From: Bacteroides sp.
GTDB taxonomy: Bacteria; Bacteroidota; Bacteroidia; Bacteroidales; Bacteroidaceae
Direction: 5' to 3'
NCBI GenBank assembly: GCA_020861095.1
Contig: JAJBTC010000207.1
Location: 1 to 53,405, forward strand
Length of the DNA: 53,405 nt
Program-made: the position numbers and the translations under genes
The notes under the pieces: model-generated
The model's database searches: none
Seen by the model: the letters and a program-made list of their open reading frames with translations, nothing else
What the model was told of the DNA's origin: nothing
Shown: piece after piece, positions 9,244-17,704 of the stretch
How positions within the stretch are numbered: position 1 is the stretch's first letter
Layout: each line of letters starts with the position of its first letter

Positions 9244-10390
9244 ATGTCAGAAAAACACATCTCATCTGCCGCCTTCGCGGATACAAAGCCACATTATCAT
9301 ATCTTAGACGGATTGCGTGGCATAGCGGCTATCACCGTGGTTTGTTTTCATTTATTCGAAGCTTTTGCCACCAGCCATCTGGATCAGGTCATCAACCATG
9401 GCTACCTGGCTGTGGATTTTTTCTTTATGCTATCCGGGTTTGTAGTAGGATATGCGTATGACGACCGTTGGAAAACCATGAAAACGGGAGATTTTATCAA
9501 ACGCAGGATCATACGTCTCCAACCGATGGTTGTCATGGGAGCGCTCATCGGAGGAGGGATGTTTTATTTTCAGGGATGCCCGGTATGGGATGTGACACAG
9601 GTGACCATAGCCGCGCTTGTGATCGCTACCCTGCTGAATGCCCTGTTGATACCAGCTCCGGTGGGATCGGAAGTCAGGGGATTGGGAGAGATGTATCCGT
9701 TGAACGGACCGAGCTGGTCCTTGTTTTTTTGAGTACATCGGGAATCTGCTGTATGCACTGTTCCTTCGCAAACTTTCTACCCGGGTACTTGCGGTGTGGG
9801 TGGCTGTAGCAGGGTGCGGATTGGCCACCTTTGCCACATTCGGTCCTTACGGAGATATCTGTGCCGGCTATTCATTGACGGGAACAGAATTTACCGGAGG
9901 TTCTCTGCGCCTGCTTTTCTCTTTTTCGGCCGGTCTGCTCTTGTCGCGCGTCTTTAAGCCTGTGCCCATCAGGGGAGCTTTCTGGTGGTGCAGCCTGTCT
10001 GTTATCGTGCTGTTGTCTGTTCCGCGTATAGGAGGTGCCACACATCTCTGGATGAATGGTCTGTACGAGACGATGTGTTTTGCCATATGTTTTCCGTTGA
10101 TCGTTTTTTTAGGTGCTTCGGGCAAAACCACAGATAAGTATACCGTTCGCATATGTAAGTTTCTGGGTGATATCTCTTATCCCCTGTATATGGTGCATTA
10201 TCCTTTCATTTATTTGTACTATGCCTGGGTGAAGAACGAAGAGCTTACCTTCGGCCAGTCTCTGCCCGGAGCCATAGCCTTGGTGACAGGTAGTATCCTG
10301 CTGGCCTATGCCTGTCTGAAGTGGTATGACGAACCGGTCCGCAACTACCTGACCCAAAGATTTCTGCGAAAAGGGCAGGGGAACAGATAA
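9244..10390 (+). pseudogene. Acyltransferase family 3 (OafA-like), frameshifted at a T7 run
   Basis: An integral-membrane acyltransferase of the AT3 family, which usually O-acylates surface or secreted glycans. The first frame (9244-9732) carries the family signature: HILDGLRGIAAITVVCFH, then YLAVDFFFMLSGFVV and the GPSWSLFFE-type motif. It stops at 9730-9732, just after GPSWSLFF. The rest continues in the +1 frame to 10390 with EYIGNLLYALFL, several more membrane helices and the closing YPLYMVHYPF and KWYDEPVRNYL motifs. Dropping one T from the run 9724-9730 restores a single protein of about 381 residues. No other damage is visible, so this is a recent mutation, a phase-variable tract, or a sequencing error. 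I start at 9244, where homology begins, not at the ATG at 9178. Confidence 0.85.
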
Positions 10391-10430
10391 GTGAACGGCT
10401 GCTGTTCCGCATGCTTGCCTTGTCTGTTTG

Positions 10431-10611
10431 GAGGTTGTCTCCCAATAAATTTTGATTTTCAGAAATCTTACGGTTTGAAACCTCTTTAAGTAAAATCTCC
10501 TTGTTTCAGGGCTTTTTCCCGACGGAAAGCCTATCAAACAAGGAGATTCTTATATGAAAATTTATAAATTAAAAGTAAGGCCGCCTCATTTTTCTATTTG
10601 GAGACAGCCTC
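10431..10611. repeat. 181-bp concentric inverted repeat, MITE-like
   Basis: Ends GAGGTTGTCTCC (10431-10442) and GGAGACAGCCTC (10600-10611) pair in 11 of 12 positions. Inside, AATCTCCTTGTTT (10494-10506) pairs perfectly with 10536-10548, and GGGCTTTTTCC pairs with GGAAAGCC at the core. All three stems share one centre near 10521. It lies between two convergent genes. No coding capacity and no obvious target-site duplication. Could be a small non-autonomous element or a complex two-way terminator. Confidence 0.55.
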
Positions 10612-10627
10612 TATGTGTAGCAGGGAG

Positions 10628-11059
10628 TTATTCTTTCTCGTCTGTGATCACTTTTCGTTTGACCTCTACATTGTTGCGAATGGCATTGGAGTAGGGGCAT
10701 AGCTGGTGTGCGGCCTCGACCAGCTCTTCTGCCTGTTGCCGGTCCATTCCGGGCAGTCTGATCTCCAGTTCTACTGCCAGCTGGAATCCTTCGTTCTCCT
10801 TCTCCCGGAACATGGTGACCCGGGCAGTCACATCCGGTTCGATGCGTATGCGTTGGAGGAGTGCCATGTGGTTGAGCGCGCTTCCGAAGCAGGCGGAATA
10901 CCCGGCTGCGAATAATTGTTCCGGATTGGTATAAGCACCCCCCGGTCCGCCCATTTCTTTGGGAGGCCGTATCTCCAGATCCAATACTCCGTCGGAAGAT
11001 TGTACATGTCCTTTTCTGCCACCTATGGTGCGCACTACTGCTGTATAAGTTGTTTTCAT
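10628..11059 (-). CDS. Organic hydroperoxide resistance protein (Ohr/OsmC family)
   Basis: A 143-residue thiol peroxidase that reduces organic peroxides in the cytoplasm. The two redox cysteines are in place: Cys57 in GYSACFGSAL and Cys121 in CPYSNAIRNN, and the latter motif marks Ohr rather than OsmC. Arg15 and Glu47 match the conserved active-site pair. I start at 11059 (MKTTYTAVVRT); an open frame continues 49 codons upstream, but that part has no family similarity. The family is often controlled by OhrR, a MarR protein; no such gene is adjacent here. Confidence 0.92.
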   Translation of the reverse strand: MKTTYTAVVRTIGGRKGHVQSSDGVLDLEIRPPKEMGGPGGAYTNPEQLFAAGYSACFGSALNHMALLQRIRIEPDVTARVTMFREKENEGFQLAVELEIRLPGMDRQQAEELVEAAHQLCPYSNAIRNNVEVKRKVITDEKE

Positions 11060-11289
11060 TTTTTCTGTCAGATCAGATGTGTATACTTTCAGGGTAACGC
11101 ATTTGCTGCCCCGGATGTTTACGCGTACCGGGAAACAAAGAAAAACTGAGAACATTTTTTGTAAGGAAAGGTTGTTTATGAAACAAACGGACAAACTTGT
11201 TGACATCCGGAATTGTTTATTTCCTCAATGGAGCCGGACCGATCCGTAGAATATGTGGCTTCAGGAGCCATACATAAAAATAAGAATAT

Positions 11290-12330
11290 ATGAAAGGATT
11301 ACAGATAGCAGGCTTGTGCATCGGACTTTGTCTGGGTAGTGATGGGTATGCACAGCAGTTACAGGAGCGTAAAGCAGAGAACCTACCTGCCGATTCTGTG
11401 ACGCGGAGCCGCAGGCGTCCTCTCTCTCCGGTGCAGCAGGCAGCCGGTGCGGCCATCACCAGCCGGTTCCCTGCCACCCGTCTGGTGGATGTGCAATACA
11501 ATTACCTGACACCTGCCGACTATCGTTGGAAATTGTACAAACAACCTTATGAGAAGGGAAAATTAGATACACAGAACCGGGTGATGGTAGCATTGAATAT
11601 TCCGTTTTACTGGAAGCACAACTGGGTACTCAGCAGTTCGCTGCGCTACAACTACGCTGCGATAAATTTCGGAGATGTCGAGATGCAGTCTGCAGCCTAT
11701 CCTCAGTCCTATCATGGAGGGGCTTTTCATTCGCACCTCTGGCAGGCTGCATTCAACGTTACCTATTTTTCTGAATTGTGGGGCAAAACAGCCATATACA
11801 ATGCCACCCTCCATACACAAGGCTCCAATAAGGGACTGGAACAGGTAGATGCTTTTCTGCTGGCCGGTATGATCCTGAAAAGTACCAAACGTACTACCCT
11901 GACGGTGGGTGTGGCCGGATTCATCGGGCCTACGGTCCGCATTCCGGTAGTTCCGGTATTTACCATGGACCATCAGTTTACCCCGACCGTCTCCTTTTCC
12001 ACGGTATTGCCGCAGTTCCTCTATTTCCGCAAGACATTCGGCACTACCAGCCGGCTTTCGCTGGGTTCTGAGTTCGAAGTGACCAACTATTATGTCTATC
12101 CGGAAGAAGTGGATAAAACCTATCTGTTTCAGAAAAGTGAATTGAAAAGCGGGATCATGTACGAGTATTATCTGTTCAAGCACATTATCCTCACTTGCAA
12201 GACGGGATTGGTTTATACGTTCGGCACTGACCTCCAGCCTGCCAACCGGAGTTCCAAACATAAAATACTGACGGGTAGGAAAGATCTGAACGGGTACTTC
12301 AATGTCGGGTTTTCTTACAGTCTGTTCTGA
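11290..12330 (+). CDS. Outer-membrane beta-barrel protein, DUF6268-like
   Basis: A 346-residue protein with an N-terminal signal peptide (cleavage near GYAQ, residue 21) and then alternating polar and hydrophobic strands typical of an outer-membrane barrel. A basic, proline-containing stretch (SRSRRRPLSP-like) follows the signal. The final residue is phenylalanine (YSLF), the usual end of outer-membrane barrels. The order of strands resembles the DUF6268 family found in Bacteroidota; that assignment is by resemblance. Function is unknown. It precedes the SGNH hydrolase gene by about 100 bases, but that gene has its own promoter box. Confidence 0.75.
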   Translation: MKGLQIAGLCIGLCLGSDGYAQQLQERKAENLPADSVTRSRRRPLSPVQQAAGAAITSRFPATRLVDVQYNYLTPADYRWKLYKQPYEKGKLDTQNRVMVALNIPFYWKHNWVLSSSLRYNYAAINFGDVEMQSAAYPQSYHGGAFHSHLWQAAFNVTYFSELWGKTAIYNATLHTQGSNKGLEQVDAFLLAGMILKSTKRTTLTVGVAGFIGPTVRIPVVPVFTMDHQFTPTVSFSTVLPQFLYFRKTFGTTSRLSLGSEFEVTNYYVYPEEVDKTYLFQKSELKSGIMYEYYLFKHIILTCKTGLVYTFGTDLQPANRSSKHKILTGRKDLNGYFNVGFSYSLF

Positions 12331-12395
12331 GCATAAAAGACAGATGCCCTGCATAAATATCAGAGGGACGAGTGGCTTTTTCCTCTTTCTTTTTA

Positions 12396-12403
12396 TACAT
12401 TTG
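12396..12403 (+). promoter_or_regulatory. -7 promoter box for the SGNH hydrolase
   Basis: TACATTTG, 26 bases before the start codon at 12429. Confidence 0.5.
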
Positions 12404-12428
12404 CAGATCAAGAAAACATACGAAAAAG

Positions 12429-13187
12429 ATGAAAAAGTTTGCACTTGGATGTTGTCTGATCTTTATGTGTAACCTGTTTGCTCAGCCACCTGTACAGCCT
12501 GGGCTGCGTGTGTTGTATATCGGCGATTCTATTACCGATGGCAACTGGGGTGGCGGCGGGGCTCTGCCCGCTGCGCAGCGCAATCACTGGGATCAGAATC
12601 ATCTGTTTGGCAGCGGGTATATGTATCTTTGTGCTGCCTACTACATGGGTTCTTTTCCCGAACGCAAGTATCAATTCTACAATCGTGGCATCAGTGGCCA
12701 TACGCTGGCCGATCTGGCCGCGCGCTGGCAGGAAGATGTGATGGATCTGTCGCCGGACATCCTTTCTGTATTGGTGGGAGTGAATGATGTGGAGTATGCC
12801 ATCAGCGATCCGGAAAAAGAGTTCGACCCCCAGGAGTGGGAGCGGCTATACAGGGAACTGCTGGATCGTACACGCACGCGGTTTCCGGAGGTGAAATTGG
12901 TGCTCGGAGCCCCTTTCGCGGCAGGCAGTGTACGGAGAGAGAATAAAGGGGAGGCTGCCAGGTACGATGCGCTGATCCGGCTTTGCGCGGAGATCACAGA
13001 GAAGATCGCCGGAGATTATCAGGCTGTGTTTCTGCCTTATCATGAAATGTATGAGGAGTTGTATGATGTCTTGTATCCTTCTGTTCCGGTCACATACTGG
13101 CTCTGGGACGGGGTGCATCCTACGGCGGCCGCTCACCAGCGAATGGCTGAACTGTGGATGAAGAAAGTGGACAAATGGATGCGGTAG
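12429..13187 (+). CDS. Secreted SGNH/GDSL hydrolase
   Basis: A 252-residue esterase of the SGNH superfamily. A signal peptide (MKKFALGCCLIFMCNLFAQ) directs export; I start here because the ATG 57 bases upstream lies before the promoter box and the signal. Block I is GDSITDG with nucleophile Ser34; block II glycine is in NRGISGHTL; block III is GVNDVEY with Asn119; block V is DGVHPT with Asp227 and His230. The set is complete, so the enzyme should be active. Substrates in this group are acetylated sugars or lipids. The short length and absence of a carbohydrate-binding module suggest an acetyl-esterase acting on glycans, which is inference. Confidence 0.9.
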   Translation: MKKFALGCCLIFMCNLFAQPPVQPGLRVLYIGDSITDGNWGGGGALPAAQRNHWDQNHLFGSGYMYLCAAYYMGSFPERKYQFYNRGISGHTLADLAARWQEDVMDLSPDILSVLVGVNDVEYAISDPEKEFDPQEWERLYRELLDRTRTRFPEVKLVLGAPFAAGSVRRENKGEAARYDALIRLCAEITEKIAGDYQAVFLPYHEMYEELYDVLYPSVPVTYWLWDGVHPTAAAHQRMAELWMKKVDKWMR

Positions 13188-13310
13188 GATGACAGAAAGG
13201 TCTGTGATAAAGTAATTCTCACTTGTATGATTGGTGTCACTTGTGTGAAGAGATCCTTATAAAAAGCATAACTCTTGTGTTTTTCGGCTTCAGATCCAGG
13301 TATATAGGAT

Positions 13311-13351
13311 ACGATGTATCTGTAGTGCTATAGACACGTCAGATACATCGT
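13311..13351. repeat. Inverted repeat at the head of a tandem array
   Basis: ACGATGTATCTG (13311-13322) pairs perfectly with CAGATACATCGT (13340-13351) around a 17-base loop, running into the 16-bp array. Confidence 0.6.
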
Positions 13352-13459
13352 AAACAGACTACTCTATAAACAGGCTACTTTGCAAACAGCACACTTTGTA
13401 AACGGAGCACTTTATATCCAGGTTAATTCGCATACAGACCCCTTTATAAATAAAATATA
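13348..13459. repeat. Degenerate 16-bp tandem repeat, about seven units
   Basis: Reading in steps of 16 bases from 13348 gives units such as CTATAAACAGGCTACT, TTGCAAACAGCACACT and TTGTAAACGGAGCACT; later units are more diverged. The approximate consensus is TTRYAAACAGNCYACT. A 16-base period is not a multiple of three and no gene covers it. Confidence 0.6.
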
Positions 13460-13603
13460 TCCTGAATGGAATATATCGATAAGGAAATATAAGGATACTT
13501 TTGAGACATACTGTGTCAGTAAGTCACTCCTGTTTTACTAATAAGTCAGCAATTTTTTCCCAATAGAGTACCATTCTTTTTCCAGTGAATTGCCCCTGTT
13601 TTG

Positions 13604-13719
13604 CCCATCGGTTGGCAAGATTTTGCCAATGCGTTGGCAACACTTTGCCAGTGGGGTGGCAAGACCTTGCCAACAGGGTGGCAAAACTTTGCCAACACTT
13701 TGCTAATGGGTTGGCAAAA
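13604..13719. repeat. 22-bp tandem repeat built on TTGGCAA/TTGCCAA palindromes
   Basis: Units of 22 bases, each containing an internal inverted repeat (for example GTTGGCAACACTTTGCCAGT and GGTGGCAAGACCTTGCCAAC), run through about five copies with one half-unit insertion near the end. The remaining sequence of the 13188-14062 gap holds no convincing gene: the open frame across it on the minus strand is a by-product of the repeats and has no family character. Confidence 0.7.
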
Positions 13720-14062
13720 TGTAGATCATTCAAGAGTACTCCGGATCGTATTCTAACCTGATAAAGGAACTTTTTCTTAAAATACAGTATAAAAAGCAAA
13801 TACATCTCACAAAAGAGCCATTGAAAAGAAAAACACCGGCAATCTATCCACAAACACCAGCAAAGAAAAAAAGCATCTCCCTGATGTGCGGTGTACCCCG
13901 GGAGTGGTAAAAGTGGTTTGCGGTTGCCAAAGTAGAATGGAATGAAAAGTACGGCAATCGCTTTGAATAGGTACAATCACCTTCGTGGCTCCTGCTGTTT
14001 TCCGTTTTTTTGAATAATAAAAAATATTTTTCCGGAAAGTCAACCGTCATGTATGCTGCTTT

Positions 14063-15274
14063 CTATCTTAACTTGTTACGCTGATAGTACGAAGCCACAT
14101 ACATTCTGAACCCTATCAGACCTATTCCTACTAAAATCAGTCCGGCTATATAGGAGGCGGTATAGTTGGCTATATCCGCGATCTGTCCGCCTACCAGTAC
14201 CCCTACTCCGATACCCAGATCCCAGGAGATATAGTAAGTGGAGTTGGCAGTTCCCCGCTGGTTGTGGTGGGCCAGGTTGATAAACATAGCCTGAAAGGCC
14301 GGACATACGTAACCATAGGCAATACCCAGCAGCAATGCCGAAAGATAGAAAAAGAGAGCTGTCTTCAGGAAAATAAACAGCGCATAGCTTCCCAGCATGA
14401 TGAGTATACCTATCCATACTGCTTTAGTGAGTTGTCCGCGGTTCATCAACGGAGCAGCTGTCAGGCGTGAAAGTACCAGTCCGATGGCCATGATGATGAA
14501 GAAGAAGCCGGTACCGCTTCCCAATCCCACCTCTTCCGCGCCATAGATAGCCACATAGGTGGTGAGTATGCCGTAGCTGAACGACAGCAGGGTCAGCAGC
14601 CACGCACAGGGCAGACCCTTTACCAGAAAAAAGCGATCGAAAGAGAGGGCTTCCCGTTTCACCGGCTGGCGTTTGGGAGTCCGGATCATCAGTACACAAC
14701 CTATACCGGCCACACCGGTCAGAAAAGAGGTAAGGAAAATATATTGGTAATTCCCGAAAATATCGTAGAGATAAAGGGCTCCCATCGGCCCGATGGCCAT
14801 GGCTATGTTGGTGGAGAGAGCGTAATATCCGATCCCTTCGTTGCGCCGGGAAGAGGGCATGACATCTACTGCCACGGTCGAGTTGGAGATAGTGACCAGT
14901 CCGAAAGCCATGCCGTGGAGTGCCCGCAGAACGGAAAACCAAAGTACGGTGGCCGCCAGCATGTAGCCTCCGAAAAAGGCGACAAACAAGGTATAGCAAA
15001 GGACAAGCAGTAGTTTTCGGGGCAGACTGTCTACCAGATAACCCGCGAAGGGGCGTATCAGCAAAGCAGTGATGGTATACGAAGAGAGAATGATGCCAAC
15101 AAGTGATTTCCCCGCCTGGAACTGATCGGCAAGGTACATGGGCAATATAGGCAGCAACAGGTAAAAAGCAAAGAACATGAGAAAACTGCTCAGGAAAGAC
15201 CATACATAGGCCGGAGTGATGAGTTTTTCCCGAACAGGTGCCGGGGATGCTTTGGCAGGTGTTGTCTGATCCAT
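14063..15274 (-). CDS. MFS transporter
   Basis: A 403-residue, 12-helix major facilitator. Visible hallmarks are the loop 2-3 motif in RPFAGYLVDSLPRKLLLV, the GxxxGP-like segment in AMAIGPMGALYLYD (TM5, antiporter motif C-like), and a central cytoplasmic loop (RTPKRQPVKREA). It is closest in feel to drug/sugar efflux members with 12 helices; substrate unknown. A -7 box lies 30 bases upstream, and the AraC gene at 15389 is divergent, so co-regulation is likely. Confidence 0.88.
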   Translation of the reverse strand: MDQTTPAKASPAPVREKLITPAYVWSFLSSFLMFFAFYLLLPILPMYLADQFQAGKSLVGIILSSYTITALLIRPFAGYLVDSLPRKLLLVLCYTLFVAFFGGYMLAATVLWFSVLRALHGMAFGLVTISNSTVAVDVMPSSRRNEGIGYYALSTNIAMAIGPMGALYLYDIFGNYQYIFLTSFLTGVAGIGCVLMIRTPKRQPVKREALSFDRFFLVKGLPCAWLLTLLSFSYGILTTYVAIYGAEEVGLGSGTGFFFIIMAIGLVLSRLTAAPLMNRGQLTKAVWIGILIMLGSYALFIFLKTALFFYLSALLLGIAYGYVCPAFQAMFINLAHHNQRGTANSTYYISWDLGIGVGVLVGGQIADIANYTASYIAGLILVGIGLIGFRMYVASYYQRNKLR

Positions 15275-15303
15275 GGAGTTTCTTTCTATTGTTTTTCGGG
15301 GAG

Positions 15304-15311
15304 CAAAGTTA
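15304..15311 (-). promoter_or_regulatory. -7 promoter box for the MFS gene
   Basis: TAACTTTG on the minus strand, 30 bases upstream of the start at 15274. Confidence 0.55.
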
Positions 15312-15351
15312 ATGTCTATATATACCGGACCGTTTATCCCGGAAGATCAAT

Positions 15352-15359
15352 TATCTTTG
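15352..15359 (+). promoter_or_regulatory. -7 promoter box for the AraC gene at 15389
   Basis: TATCTTTG, 30 bases upstream of the start codon and facing the MFS promoter. Confidence 0.6.
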
Positions 15360-15388
15360 TCTGTGAGAGTCAGAAAAAGCATGGATAT

Positions 15389-16264
15389 ATGAAAAAGAGA
15401 ATAGCAGAAGCCTATAGCGCGGATAGTCCCATCTATTATATTTGTTACGACCGTCCTACTTTCAAAGAGATCCATGAACCGTGTCACAAACTGATGTATA
15501 TTCTGGAAGGTCGGATCAGGATACAGACTTCACATGCTCAGGTGGCTTCCCGGACAGGTGAATATATGTTTGTTGGAAAAGGCGATTTTTCCCGCATACG
15601 TACCTATCCCTCTGCGGGCGGACTGTTCCGGATGATCTGTTTCAATATTACCGACAAAGACGTAAAGAGTTATCTGCAATACAACCTGTGTCCTTCGGTA
15701 CCGGAACATTCGCCTGTGATACTCAGGAAACTGGAAAACCGGAAGTTGCTGGATCTCCTCTTTTCTCCGGTGGTACAGAGCATCCGTCACCCGTATCTGC
15801 CCGGGCAACGATGGATGTGGATGAAGGTGCAGGAAGCTATCCATATATTGACCCTGACAGACAAAGAACTTTCTTCCTTTGTCCTGCGTTTCGGAACGTA
15901 TCCTCAGAAAGATCTCAGAGAATATATGGAACAGAATTATGTGTTCAACGCGCCTTTGCGCAAATTTGCGGAGTATTCAGGGCGCAGCCTTTCTACCTTC
16001 CGCCGGGAATTTCTACAGGTTTTTGGTACCACTCCGGCAAAGTGGCTGATGGACAAACGGCTTTCCGCGGCCTATCGGAAACTCTGCGAAGAACGTCTGA
16101 AGCCCAGTGCTATTTATTGGGAACTGGGCTTTGAGACACAAGCTCATTTTTCCCGCTGTTTCAAACAGAAGTATGGCTGTAGTTCCGGGAAGTTGCCGGA
16201 AACCAAAGAAAAAGAAATTCCGGAATGTGACCGCGACGTACAACCTCCTGCTGACAGGCTGTGA
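15389..16264 (+). CDS. AraC-family regulator, divergent from the MFS gene
   Basis: A 291-residue regulator. The N-terminal half looks like a small cupin (HKLMYILEGRIRIQTS, then TGEYMFVGKGDF). The C-terminal helix-turn-helix region has YSGRSLSTFRREFLQVFGTTPAKWLMDKRL and a second motif PSAIYWELGFETQAHFSRCFKQKYG, a form in which the second helix-turn-helix ends in the standard F-x-x-x-F-K signature. It then has a 25-residue charged tail (PETKEKEIPECDRDV) that is longer than usual. Divergent placement points to the MFS exporter gene as target; this is inferred. Confidence 0.88.
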   Translation: MKKRIAEAYSADSPIYYICYDRPTFKEIHEPCHKLMYILEGRIRIQTSHAQVASRTGEYMFVGKGDFSRIRTYPSAGGLFRMICFNITDKDVKSYLQYNLCPSVPEHSPVILRKLENRKLLDLLFSPVVQSIRHPYLPGQRWMWMKVQEAIHILTLTDKELSSFVLRFGTYPQKDLREYMEQNYVFNAPLRKFAEYSGRSLSTFRREFLQVFGTTPAKWLMDKRLSAAYRKLCEERLKPSAIYWELGFETQAHFSRCFKQKYGCSSGKLPETKEKEIPECDRDVQPPADRL

Positions 16265-16413
16265 GGTGAGAGTTTTCTGGTGGTATGTCTGTTTTTCTGC
16301 ATCCTGTATGGGAAATCGTTTGGTAAAGAAGAAAAAGGGTGCTGTCAGGGAAGTGTCCTCTTCGGTATATCGCTTGTAAATAAAAGAAATAAGAACAGTA
16401 TTCGGATAGCTGG

Positions 16414-17322
16414 TCAGCATACTATCGCTTGTTTGATCAGGCTCATGATATATTCAAGGTCGTGGTCATCGGTGACTTTTACCATATAATCTCCGTTTCC
16501 CCAATGCCCTTTCCGGGCTACGTCTTTTGCCAGGTTCTCAGGATCGTCCAGGCAACCCATACGAAGGTTTATATAGATATTGATGGATTTCATCTTGATC
16601 CCTATGTCGCAGATGTTTTTGTCCTTTTTGAAAGCAATGTAGAATTTTTTGGGATCTACTTCTATGTCATCGGACAGATTGAGTATACCCGCACGGAATT
16701 GGGTATACAGTTGTGCCATCTGAATGGGTTTACCGTTCAGATGCTCCTCTTCCGTATAGGTCCGGATCTCATCTGTCACCTGTTTCAGTTCCTTGTTGCG
16801 TTCCGTTACAGGTCTGATACTCTCTGCCGATTTGCTTTTTCTGATGGGACGGATAGAAATGATGTCGTTTTCGTAACGCTTCACTTCCCACAATTCGATA
16901 GCCAGATCTTTGAAGTTGGCCGCTTCGCGCTGGTTGTCTGTAAAACTGGTCGATACAAACACAACCTGCGACTGCGACCAGTCTACATCGTCGCGCCGAA
17001 GGTATTTTTTCATATTTTCGTTGTATTCCAGCATGAAATCTGACTTGTATTGAAGCATCAGGCTCAGGTAAGTGAATCCCTGGTCCACTACACTTGCGTT
17101 CCGGTCTCTTTTGTATTCAATAATAATAAAAGCTTTGGAGCGTGGATCGAAACACAATGTATCGATCCGCTTGTTCTTGATCGTAAACTCGGATTTAACA
17201 AACTCAATATCCATAATGGTGGAAATGTGTTTTTCAAATAGTTCCTGTATTTCCTTTTCCAGTCTGAACGGTTTCTCTTTGATGGGAGCAAGTAGTTGCC
17301 TGCCTGATTTGTAAAGTGCCAT
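16414..17322 (-). CDS. PDDEXK nuclease-like protein with C-terminal DUF5655
   Basis: A 302-residue two-domain protein. The N-terminal domain (about 1-110) looks like a PDDEXK nuclease fold of the DUF91/NucS kind: Asp54 in RIDTLCFD, and Glu69-x-Lys71 in FIIIEYKRDRN, with a following glutamine in VVDQGFTYL. The C-terminal domain (about 210-300) matches DUF5655, once annotated as a predicted transport protein, with FYIAFKKDKNICDI and KGHWGNGDYMVKV. A linker rich in charged residues joins them. It has no signal peptide or membrane segment. Genes of this type are found scattered in bacteria, sometimes near defence systems; none is adjacent here. The catalytic reading is inference. Confidence 0.8.
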   Translation of the reverse strand: MALYKSGRQLLAPIKEKPFRLEKEIQELFEKHISTIMDIEFVKSEFTIKNKRIDTLCFDPRSKAFIIIEYKRDRNASVVDQGFTYLSLMLQYKSDFMLEYNENMKKYLRRDDVDWSQSQVVFVSTSFTDNQREAANFKDLAIELWEVKRYENDIISIRPIRKSKSAESIRPVTERNKELKQVTDEIRTYTEEEHLNGKPIQMAQLYTQFRAGILNLSDDIEVDPKKFYIAFKKDKNICDIGIKMKSINIYINLRMGCLDDPENLAKDVARKGHWGNGDYMVKVTDDHDLEYIMSLIKQAIVC

Positions 17323-17704
17323 AATAATAGTTTAGAAATTGGGCTCACAATATAACAAATAATTATATAGTGTATATATAAATGTACTGAATTTATTTTG
17401 CAGTATATTTCTTTTATTGGATATTAATGTTTAATATTATTGAAATATGTATATATTTATATCTGTAGATAAAAGAGAATTATGTAGAAAAAAGTTGTAA
17501 AAAACATACATCTGAAAACGAAGTGATAAGCGGATGGTAACGGGAGAAGGACATAGAAACGTTTTTGTTGTAAAATAGTAAATCGGCTACGCAGGGAGGA
17601 TAGGGAAGACAAAATAAAGGTGTAAAACATTTTTTGGTAAATAAAAAAGGACTGTTCTGACAACAGAACAGTCCTGTAAGAGGACATCCGGGAAGGAAAA
17701 CCGG
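17323..17704. other. AT-rich gap with no gene
   Basis: The stretch is strongly AT-rich and holds the terminator of the DUF2271 gene at 17649-17674. I see no convincing coding region on either strand. Confidence 0.5.
17640..17674 (-). terminator. Rho-independent terminator of the DUF2271 gene
   Basis: GGACTGTTCTG (17649-17659) pairs with CAGAACAGTCC (17664-17674). On the minus strand the stem is followed directly by TTTTTTAT. Confidence 0.85.

Noticed and set aside
13604..13719. CRISPR-like array
   Set aside because: Units abut with no unique spacers; it is a plain tandem repeat.
13524..13976. 150-codon open frame on the minus strand
   Set aside because: It runs through the 22-bp repeat array, whose period is not a multiple of three, and has no family character or promoter. 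I take it as chance.
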